From Xenorhabdus koppenhoeferi (GTDB lineage Bacteria; Pseudomonadota; Gammaproteobacteria; Enterobacterales; Enterobacteriaceae): DNA of 64,000 nucleotides. Of the stretch, positions 51,621-63,600 are shown piece after piece; positions within the stretch are counted from its first letter, which is position 1; every line of letters begins with the position of its first letter. A model generated the notes under the pieces. It saw only the letters and a list, made by a program, of their open reading frames with translations. It had not been told where the DNA came from and did not search any database. The stretch is taken from contig NZ_FPBJ01000001.1 in assembly GCF_900116635.1 (NCBI RefSeq), positions 124,001 through 188,000 of the forward strand, read 5' to 3'. The translations under genes were made by a program, and so were the position numbers.

Positions 51621-54600
51621 AAGCTAGCATGGCTAAAAAGGAAATTATCTTTGACGCGGGATTAGTACAAATACAGCCAGAAAAGGTCAGTGACGACATA
51701 TCTGTTCAGAAACTTAATTTGTTGTCAGAAGCTGAACGCACACTGCTGTTGGAAACCTGGAATGCCACTGAGACCGTCTATCCTGATCAGTTAGGTATCC
51801 ATCAGTTGTTTGAACGACAAGTAGAGAAAACCCCGACAGCGACGGCATTAATAGCAGGGGATAAGACCCTGAGTTATGCGGAATTGAATGCTCGTGCTAA
51901 TCGACTGACTCATCAACTAATTAAACAAGGGATTGACCCGAATGATCATGTAGCAATCCTGTTAGAACGATCTATTGAGTTAGTGGTGGCTCAATTGGCT
52001 ATTCTCAAGGCGGGAGCGGTTTATATCCCTATCGACCCCAATGTACCGGACAAGAGAAAAAACTGGCTGATAAGAGATTGTTTAGCCAAATTGTTACTCA
52101 CCGATACACAAACGGCTATCCCGACTGACTTGGATGTTTCGCTAATTCGTCTTTCTGATGAGGCAGACGTGAGCAAGGAAGAGGAAGGCCTTAATCCTGA
52201 TTTACTTTGTTCCAATACTGCGCCAGCGTATATCATGTACACCTCCGGCTCAACTGGCACCCCAAAAGGGGTGATCGTGCCTCACCGCGCTGTGGCCCGA
52301 CTCGTTATTAATAATGGCTATCTTGAAATTGAAACCAATGACCGGGTTGCTTTCGCGGCTAATCCTGCATTCGATGCCAGCACCTTTGAAGTGTGGGCCC
52401 CTTTGCTCAATGGCGGGGCACTGGTGGTGATCGACCACACCACTTTGTTGACACCACCGGAATTTATACAGGCATTAGACAATTATCAAATTAATACGCT
52501 ATGGTTAAGCGCCGGCCTGTTTAACCGGCTGGCGACGGAGTTGCTCCCGGTTATGCCGCAGTTGAAAAACTTAATTATCGGCGGCGATATCCTTGACCCT
52601 CATGTGATTACCCAAGTTTTACGCAACAATCCACCTCAGCAGTTATTGAATGGCTATGGGCCGACCGAAGGCACCACCTTTACCACTACGTACCGGATTA
52701 AGGCTTTAACTGCAGGAACAACCAGTATTCCGATTGGCCGGCCCATTGCCAACACACGGGTTTACTTACTGGATGAACAGGGCCAGCCAGTGCCATCGGG
52801 AATGATTGGCGAGATTTATGTGGGTGGCGACGGGGTGGCCTGCGGTTATCTCAATCGCCCTGAATTGACCGCTGAACGCTTTCTGGCTGATCCATTCAGT
52901 GACGTCCCGGGTGCGCGGATGTATCGGACGGGTGATTTAGCCCGCTATCTGCCTGATGGTAATTTGGAGTTTCTGGGGCGCAACGATCAGCAGGTTAAAA
53001 TCCGTGGTTTCCGTATTGAACCGGGGGAAATTGAAACCCGACTGGCGGAATATCCGGCAGTGCGTGAAGCCGTGGTATTGGCATCAGGCGAAGGACAAGA
53101 CAAGCAGTTAGTGGCTTATGTACTGGCAGAGCCGGATAACGAATTACCTGCCCACTTGCGTGAACACCTCAGTGCGCGGTTACCTGATTATATGGTGCCG
53201 GTGGCTTTTGTACGGTTGGATATATTCCCGCTGACTGCCAATGGCAAACTGGATCGCCGGGCGTTGCCGGCACCGGGTGAAGAGGCCTTTGCCCGTCAGG
53301 TTTACGCTGCACCGCAAGGGGAGCGGGAAATTACATTAGCGACTCTCTGGCGTGAATTACTGGGTATTGAGCAGATAAGCCGACATGACAGCTTCTTTGC
53401 CCTGGGCGGTCATTCATTGCTCGGCATACGCATGATTGAACAGCTACGTCATTTAGGTCTGACACTGGCTGCCCGCGACCTGTTCCAGTCTCCAATACTG
53501 GCGGAGCTGGCCCAAACTCTGGGGCAACATCAGGTTGTGACAGTGCCGCCGAATCTCATTACCGCGGCGACCACGGCACTGACACCGGCGATATTACCGT
53601 TGATTGATTTGACTCAACCTGACATTGATCACATCATCAGACAAGTGCCGGGTGGGGCAGCTAATATTCAGGATATCTATGCACTGTCACCGTTGCAGGA
53701 CGGTATCTTGTTTCACCATGTGCTGAAGAAAGGAGGTGATCCTTACTTGCTGGCTTATCCGATGATCTTTGCTGACCGTGATTTGCTGGATCGCTATTTA
53801 TTCGCGGTACAACAGGTGGTTGACCGCCATGATATTTTGCGTACCGCTTTTATCTGGCAGGAATTGTCTGTTCCGGCGCAAGTGGTCTGGCATCAGGCTC
53901 CATTGTCAGTCACTGAACTCATGTTGAACCCGGCTGACGGGTCGGTGAGTGATCAACTGGCACAACGTTTTGATCCGCGCCAATATCGTCTCGATCTCAG
54001 TCAAGCGCCGTTATTACGCTTTGTAATAGCACAGGAAACGGATGGCCGCTGGTATGTACTGCAATTGCAACATCATCTGATTGGTGACCACACCACGCTG
54101 GAAGTCATGAACCGCGAAGTTCGGGCTTATCTTGACGGACAGGAAGATGATTTACCGGCACCTGTACCTTTCCGTAATCTGATCACTCAGGCCCACCAAG
54201 GGGCGAGTCAGGAAGCGTACACTCGCTTCTTTACCGACATGCTGGCGGAGGTGGATGAACCGACGTTACCGTTTGGGCTGACTGAGGTACATCGAGATGG
54301 TTCGCAGGTCATACAAGCGCACCGGAAGCTGCCTCCTGTGCTGAATAACCGTCTGCGTGCGCAGGCGAGACGTCTGGGCGTCAGTCTGGCAACCCTGTGT
54401 CATTTAGCTTGGGCACAAGTATTGTCGCATACCAGCGGACAAGAGAAAGTGGTATTCGGCACTGTGCTGTTTGGACGCATGGCGGCGGGGGAAGTTGCTG
54501 ACAGCGGTATGGGGCTGTTTATCAATACATTACCACTGAGGCTGGATATAGATGGTACCTCGGTACATGATAGCGTCAGGATGGCACATGCCGGATTAGC

Positions 54601-57600
54601 CGGATTGCTGGATTATGAACATGCCTCACTGGCATTGGCCCAGCGTTGCAGTGGTATACAGAGCGGCACACCGCTTTTTAGTGCCCTGTTGAATTACCGG
54701 CATAATGAACAACCAATGACACCGCATGAGAGGATGCCGGGTATTGAATTTCTTGGTGAACAGGAGAGTACTAACTACCCGTTTGTTCTGTCGGTTGAGG
54801 ATGGTATTGACACATTGGGTCTGACTGCTCAGGTGGTGGAACCGTTTGATTCAGAAAGAATATGCGGTTATATGCAGCAGGCGCTGGAAAGTCTGGCGGA
54901 TGCCCTTGAACTGGCGCCGGAAACGCCGGTACGGGCACTTAATATTTTGCCTGCATCAGAACGCACGTTATTGCTGGAAACCTGGAGCACGGCTGAAACT
55001 CCTTATCCTGAACAACTGTGCATCCATCAGTTAATTGAGCAACAGGCGGAGAAAGCTCCGGATGCCACGGCACTGGTGTTTGAAAATCAGACACTCAGCC
55101 ACGGACAATTGAATGCCAGTGCTAACCAGCTTGCCCACCAACTGATTGCCTTGGGTGTCGTGCCAGATCAACGGGTGGCGATTTGCATGGCAAGTTCACC
55201 CGCGCGGGTAATAGCGGTGTTGGCAGTGCTGAAAGCGGGTGGGGCCTATGTGCCGTTAGATCCGGCTTATCCGGGAGAACGACTGTCACATATCCTGACC
55301 GATGCAGCCCCAGAGATATTGCTGGCGGACAGTACCGGACGAGCCGCATTGGGTGAACAGGCACTTGCAAGACTGACAGTATTGGACCCAACTATCTTAC
55401 CTGATCAGCCAGACCGCAATCCACAGGTTGCTGCCTTGACCTCCCGCCATCTCGCCTACGTGATTTACACGTCTGGATCGACCGGGACACCCAAAGGGGT
55501 GATGATTGAACATCGTGGGTTGATCAATCTTATTCAGGATAAAATCACCCGATTCGGCATTCATCCCGCTAGCCGAATGTTGCAGTTTGCTTCATTTGGC
55601 TTTGATGCCGGTGTCTGGGAAATCATGATGGCATTAGGCAGCGGAGCCTGTCTGGTTATTCCGGCCGAGACCGTTCGTCAAGACTCGCGTCGCCTTTGGC
55701 ATTATCTGGAAGAACAATCGGTGACACATGCCTGCCTGACTCCTGCTCTGTTGCGGGATGGGGCTGATTTGCCAGCGATAATGATAAAACCGACATTGAT
55801 ATTGGGTGGTGAAGCCCCCAGCCCTGTGCTAATACGGTCACTAAGTCGTCAGGCAACCCTGTTTAATGCCTATGGCCCGACAGAAATTACGGTCTGTGCG
55901 ACCAGTTGGCGTTGCCCGTCACACTATACTGATATGCTGGTTCCCATTGGACGCCCAACGGCGAACACCCGCATTTACCTGCTGGATAACTACGGCCAGC
56001 CAGTCCCATTAGGGGCGGTGGGAGAATTGTATATTGGTGGGGATGGTGTCGCTCGTGGCTATCTCAATCGTCCGGATCTGACTGACGAGCGCTTTCTGGC
56101 TGATCCATTTAGTGATGTGCCTGATGCCCGGATGTACCGGACCGGGGATTTAGTGCGCTACCTGCCGGACGGCAATCTGGTGTTTGTTGGCCGTAACGAC
56201 CAGCAGATTAAAATCCGTGGTTTCCGCATTGAGCCGGGTGAAATTGAAACCCGGTTGGCAGAACATCCTATGGTGCATGAGACGCGGGTAGTGGCAGTGA
56301 CTTTGGGGGATGAGCAGGATAAACGTTTGGTTGCCTATATTGTGGCCGAAGCGGATAGCGGATTAGCGGCCATTTTGCACGCCTATTTGAGCGCGATGTT
56401 ACCTGAATATATGGTGCCGGCCGCTTTTGTGTGCCTGGAGGCCTTCCCGCTGACACCAAACGGTAAATTGGATCATCAGGCATTGCCCGCGCCAGGGGAA
56501 GATGCTTTCGCCCGCCAGATTTATGTTGCGCCACAAGGAGAAATGGAAATCGCAATAGCGGCTATCTGGCGTGAATTACTGGGTGTTGAACAGATCGGCC
56601 GGTATGATAATTTCTTTTCCTTGGGCGGACATTCTCTGTTAGCGGTACGGATGATGAACCGGATAACCGCTTTCGGTGTCGATCTGCCGTTGGCCACGTT
56701 GTTTATGTCTCCGTCACTGGTGGCATTTACCGAAAAGATCTGCGCACAACGTCATGCGAACAGTGATCAATTGCCTGAAATCAGGCCAATATCCCGTGAT
56801 CGTGTTTTGCCTTTATCGTTTGGTCAACAGCGTTTGTGGTTTCTGGCGCAATTTGAGGAGATCAGTGACACCTATCATATTCCGACAGCCCTGCGCTTAC
56901 GTGGACGGCTTGACCTTTCTGCCTGGCAACAGGCCCTGAAGCGCCTGTTTGCCCGCCACGAAGCACTGCGTTCCGTTTTTATCACTGTAGATGGTCAGCC
57001 TCAGGTTGAATTGTTGCCGGCGGAATTTGGTCTGCCGATGCAAAAATACGATTTGCGTAAAGCCTCTGACGTTGATGAACAGCTTGCGCATTTGTGCGCA
57101 CAGGAAGCCAAAACACCGTTTGATCTTACCCGTGGGCCTTTAATTCGTTGCGCACTGGTCCGACTGGCCGAAGAGGAGCATTTATTCCTGCTGACTCAGC
57201 ATCATATCATCTCTGATGGTTGGTCTTTAGGGATACTGGAATCAGAACTGACGGCACTTTATGTTGCTTGTCTGAATCAACAACCTGATCCGCTGCCGCC
57301 ATTGACTATTCAATATCCTGATTATGCTGTCTGGCAGCGGCAGGTATTCTCTGATGAAGGCGTACAGGCGCAGAGTGATTACTGGCGTCGTACACTGGCA
57401 GATGCTCCGGTATTACTTGAATTGCCGCTGGACAGACCGCGACCCTCGCAGCAATCATTTGCCGGCGGTCAGGTAGCCGTACACTTTGATGCCACACTGG
57501 TACAGGCCCTGAAACATTTGGGGCAACCGCACGGTACCACACTGTTTATGACGCTGTTGACCGCTTGGGCTACGTTGTTATCGCGCCTGTCTGGTCAGGA

Positions 57601-60600
57601 TGATGTGGTGATTGGTATACCGAGTGCCAACCGCAACCGGCGGGAAATTGAGTCACTGCTTGGTTTCTTTGTCAACACACTGGCGTTGCGTATTGATTTA
57701 TCCGGTATGCCGGATGTGGTCACATTGCTACAGCGTGTGCGGCAGACGACACTAGGGGCACAGGAACATCAGGACTTGCCTTTTGAGCAAGTGGTAGAAA
57801 TTGTTCAGCCGCCGCGCAGACCAGAGCATACGCCACTGTTTCAGGTGATGTTTGCCTGGCAAGAAAGTGAAACAAAGGAATGGCAATTACCGGAACTAGC
57901 GGTAACCCCCTTTGAGCTGGGATACGACATAGCGAAATTCGACCTGCAACTGGAATTAACGGAGAAGGCGGGCGAAATTGTCGGAGTGCTGAATTATTCT
58001 TCTGCCCTGTTCGACCCTGAAACCATCGAAAGGCAGATGGGTTATTTGCAGGCTATATTGCGGGCAATGGTGAACCAGCCTCAACAACCTGTTACGGCCA
58101 TTGATATTTTGTCGTCCACGGAACGCACATTGTTGTTAAAAACCTGGAATGCCACTGAAACCGTGTATCCTGAATCGTTATGTATTCATCAACTTTTTGA
58201 ACAGCAAGTGGAAAAAACTCCGCAGGCAACAGCCCTGATCACAAGAGAAAAACACCTGAGCTACAGTGAACTGAATGTATGGGCAAACCGGCTGGCTCGT
58301 CAGTTAATCGGGCAAGGTGTTGGCTCCGGCGATCATATTGCGCTGTTGTTTGAGCGCTCCATCAAGCTGGTGGTGGCGCAACTGGCAGTACTTAAAGCTG
58401 GTGCAGTTTATGTCCCTCTGGACCCTGATATGCCGGATGGACGGAAAAACTGGCTGATCAATGACTGTGCCGCCAAATTGTTACTTACCGATACACAGAC
58501 AGCAATTCCGACTGACTTGATTGTCCCGTTGTTGCGTCTTTCCGATGAAAGCGAGGCGGTGAGTGAACAAGCCAGCGGACAAAAAAATAGTATTAACCTT
58601 GATTTACCGCGTACCAGCACGGAACTGGCCTATATTATGTACACCTCTGGCTCAACCGGCACTCCGAAAGGCGTTCTGGTACCGCACCGTGCCGTGGCTC
58701 GGCTGGTCATCAATAACGGTTACGTAGCCATCGAACCGGATGATCGGGTGGCCTTTACCGCGAATCCGGCTTTTGATGCCAGCACCTTTGACATCTGGGC
58801 ACCGTTGCTTAATGGGGGCGCGTTGGTCGTGATTGATCGTGCCATGTTATTGACACCGGTGGAACTCATCCGGGCTGTACAAAACCATGGCATTACAGTG
58901 ATGTGGCTGACTGTCGGGTTGTTTAACAGGTTGTTCACTGAGCTATCTCCGGCTCTGCCGCAGATAAAAACCCTGATTGTCGGGGGTGATGTTCTTGATC
59001 CTCATGTTATCAGTCAGGTATTGAATAACAGCCCACCACAACAACTCTTAAATGGCTATGGACCCAGTGAAGGCACCACTTTTACGACAACATACTGTAT
59101 CAGGGCCTTAGCACAAGGTGCGATAAACATCCCTATTGGCCGACCCATTGCCAATACGCGGGTTTATCTGCTGGACAATCATGGTCAGCCAGTTCCGTTG
59201 GGAGCAATCGGTGAGATTTATATTGGGGGTGACGGGGTGGCCTGTGGCTATCTGAACCGCCCTGATTTGACGGCTGAACGTTTTCTGGCGGATTCATTCA
59301 GTGATCAACCGAATGCCCGCATGTACCGGACCGGAGATTTGGCCCGTTACCTGCCGGACGGCAATCTGGTCTTTATGGGTCGCAATGACCAACAGGTGAA
59401 AATCCGGGGTTTCCGCATTGAACCGGGAGAAATCGAAGCGCGACTGGTTGAACACGCTGAGGTAAGTGAAGCACTGGTCCTGGCATTGGGGGGCGGGCAG
59501 GATAAACGTCTGGTGGCTTATATCGTAGCACAAGCAAATGACGGGCTGGCAACCAGACTGCGTGAACACCTGAATGATATTTTGCCTGACTATATGGTGC
59601 CGGCAGCTTTTGTGCGTTTGGATGCCTTTCCGCTGACGCCTAACGGCAAGCTGGATCGCCGGTCGCTGCCGGCACCTGATCAGCATGCCTTTGCCCACCA
59701 GGTTTACCAAGCGCCGCAAGGGGAAATTGAAATAGCATTAGCGGCTATCTGGCGGGAATTACTGAATGTTGAGCGAATTGGCCGGCATGACAGTTTCTTT
59801 GCTTTGGGCGGGCATTCGCTGCTGGCGGTCAAGATGATTGAACGTTTACGGCGTATTGGTTTAGGCCTGTCAGTACAAACGCTGTTCCAGCATCCGACAT
59901 TAAGTGTATTAGCCCAATCTTTGGCTCAACATTGTGAAATGAGTGTGCCTGACAACGTTATTACCCCGGATGCGGCGGTACTAACGCCAGCCATGTTGCC
60001 GCTGATTGATCTCGCTCAATCTGACATTGATTGTATTGTTGAGCAAGTGCCGGGTGGGATCGCCAATATTCAGGATATTTACGCGCTGTCACCGTTACAG
60101 GATGGCATTTTATTCCACCATTTGCTGGCCAATGAGGGCGATCCCTATCTGCTGATCATGCAACAGGCTTTTGCTGATCGACATTTACTCGACCGTTATC
60201 TGGCTGCGGTTCAACAGGTGGTTGACCGTCATGACATCTTGCGTACTGCTTTTATCTGGCAGGGATTATCTGTGCCGGCACAGGTCGTTTGCCGTCAGGC
60301 ACCTTTGTTAGTGACGGAATTGACACTCAACCCGGCTGATGGGCTAATCAGTGACCAACTGGCCCGACGTTTCGATCCGCGTCAACATCGTATTGACCTG
60401 AATCAGGCACCATTATTACGTTTTGTTGTGGCACAAGAGAGCGATGGCCGTTGGATTGTGTTGCAATTGTTGCATCACCTGATTGGCGACCATACCACGC
60501 TGGAGGTGATGAACAACGAAGTTCAGGCTTTTCTCACCGGACGAACAGACAGCTTGCCGGCACCGGTGCCGTTCCGCCATCTCGTGGCACAGGCTCGGCA

Positions 60601-63600
60601 GGGTGTCAGTCAGGCAGAACATGCCCGTTTCTTTACCGATATGTTGGCTGAGGTAGATGAGCCAACGCTGTCATTTGGATTGTCGGAAGTGCACTATGAT
60701 GGTTCACAGGTAACTGAATCTCACCGGATGCTGGCAGCGGAACTGAATGATCGCTTGCGTAATCAGGCGCGGCGCTTGGGTGTCAGTGTAGCGGCGCTGT
60801 GCCATCTGGCTTGGGCGCAAGTGTTATCGCGTTCCAGTGGGCAGCAGAAGGTAGTATTCGGCACAGTCTTGTTTGGACGCATGACAGCAGGTGAAGGGTC
60901 TGATGGTGGCATGGGCTTGTTTATCAATACCTTGCCGTTGCGTTTGGATATCGATCATACCTCGGTGCGGGACAGTGTACGCGCAGCACATGGCCGACTG
61001 GCAGGGTTGCTGGAACATGAACACGCGTCACTGGCGCTGGCACAGCGTTGCAGCGGCGTAGCCAGTGGAACGCCTCTTTTTAATGCGCTGTTGAACTACC
61101 GGCATAATACGCAGCCGATAACACCAAATGAAATGGTGAGCGGCATCGAATTCCTTGGCGCACAGGAACGGACTAACTATCCGTTTGTGTTGTCGGTAGA
61201 GGATGGCGGCACTGATCTGGGGCTAACGGCTCAAGTGGTACAGCCATTTGATCCGGAACGGATATGCGGCTATATGCAGCAAGCGTTAGAAAGTCTGGCA
61301 GAAGCACTTGAGCAGGCACCTGATATGTCGGTACAGCAGTTAGAAATTCTGCCGGAAACTGAACGCACATTGTTGTTAAAAACCTGGAATGCCACTGAAA
61401 CCGTGTATCCTGAATCGTTATGTATTCATCAACTTTTTGAACAGCAAGTGGAAAAAACTCCGCAGGCAACAGCCCTGATCACAAGAGAAAAACACCTGAG
61501 CTACAGTGAACTGAATGTATGGGCAAACCGGCTGGCTCGTCAGTTAATCGGGCAAGGTGTTGGCTCCGGCGATCATATTGCGCTGTTGTTTGAGCGCTCC
61601 ATCAAGCTGGTGGTGGCGCAACTGGCAGTACTTAAAGCTGGTGCAGTTTATGTCCCTCTGGACCCTGATATGCCGGATGGGCGGAAAAACTGGCTGATCA
61701 ATGACTGTGCCGCCAAATTGTTACTTACCGATACACAGACAGCAATTCCGACTGACTTGATTGTCCCATTGTTACGTCTTTCCGATGAAAGCGAGGCGGT
61801 GAGTGAACAAGCCAGCGGACAAAAAAATAGTATTAACCTTGATTTACCGCGTACCAGCACGGAACTGGCCTATATTATGTACACCTCTGGCTCAACCGGC
61901 ACTCCGAAAGGCGTTCTGGTACCGCACCGTGCCGTGGCTCGGCTGGTCATCAATAACGGTTACGTAGCCATCGAACCGGATGATCGGGTGGCCTTTACCG
62001 CGAATCCGGCTTTTGATGCCAGCACCTTTGACATCTGGGCACCGTTGCTTAATGGGGGCGCGTTGGTCGTGATTGATCGTGCCATGTTATTGACACCGGT
62101 GGAACTCATCCGGGCTGTACAAAACCATGGCATTACAGTGATGTGGCTGACTGTCGGGTTGTTTAACAGGTTGTTCACTGAGCTATCTCCGGCTCTGCCG
62201 CAGATAAAAACCCTGATTGTCGGGGGTGATGTTCTTGATCCTCATGTTATCAGTCAGGTATTGAATAACAGCCCACCACAACAACTCTTAAATGGCTATG
62301 GACCCAGTGAAGGCACCACTTTTACGACAACATACTGTATCAGGGCCTTAGCACAAGGTGCGATAAACATCCCTATTGGCCGACCCATTGCCAATACGCG
62401 GGTTTATCTGCTGGACAATCATGGTCAGCCAGTTCCGTTGGGAGCAATCGGTGAGATTTATATTGGGGGTGACGGGGTGGCCTGTGGCTATCTGAACCGC
62501 CCTGATTTGACGGCTGAACGTTTTCTGGCGGATTCATTCAGTGATCAACCGAATGCCCGCATGTACCGGACCGGAGATTTGGCCCGTTACCTGCCGGACG
62601 GTAATCTGGAATTTCTCGGCCGTAATGACCAGCAGGTCAAAATCCGGGGTTTCCGCATTGAACTGGGGGAAATTGAAGCCCGGTTGGCAGAACATCCGGC
62701 GGTGCGTGAGGCTGCAGTGCGGGTGTTGGGTGAAGGGCAGGATAAACATCTGGTGGCTTATTATGTAATGGTGCAAGCTAATAATATAGCGGCGTCTGCG
62801 GATAACGGATTGGCGACCCAATTACATCGTCATTTGAGAACCTTGTTGCCTGACTACATGATTCCGGCTGCTTTTGTGCAGTTGGATGCCTTTCCGTTGA
62901 CCCCGAACGGCAAACTGGATCATCGGGCGTTGCCTGTGCCTGAGCAGCACACCTTTGCCCACCAAATCTATGAAGCACCGCAAGGGGAAACGGAAATCGT
63001 TATGGCAACTATCTGGCGTGAATTACTGGGCGTTGAGCAGATTAGCCGGCAAGACAACTTCTTTACCTTGGGAGGACACTCTCTGCTTGCCATGCGGATG
63101 ATCAGTCTGGCCGCAGAGAGAGGGTTGATTTGTTCATTGAATAATCTGTTCCAATTTCCGGTGCTGGCGGAACTGGTGGCAGAGATCACACTAGATCCGC
63201 TATCTCAATCACAAAGCAGTGCTGTACCGATACGACCCGATGGCACCGAACCGCCACTATTCTTTATACCTAGCGGCATGGAAGATTATTCCTATGTTTT
63301 CGGGCTGGCTCAGCATATTCAGGCGGATTACCCGATTTATGCGCTACCTTGGCCATTAATCAATGAAGCACTGCCGACCATTGAAGCCTTGGCAGTCAGA
63401 ATGATTACCTTTATGAAAGCGGTGCGACCAGAAGGACCGTACCGGATATACGGCTATTCTTCTGGTGGTGTACTGGCTTACGCCATTGCTCAACAACTCT
63501 TGAATGCTGGAGAGACAGTTGACTTTTTAGGCCTGATTGATACACCGGCTCCTCACCATCTCAAGGCACTGGTCATTCAACCTAAACTTCATTTTCTGGC

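Noticed and set aside
58408-62178. Pairs of identical short antisense frames inside the NRPS (58408-58620 = 61648-61860; 58720-58938 = 61960-62178)
   Set aside because: They are shadows of the duplicated A-domain segment, not genes; they only confirm the repeat.
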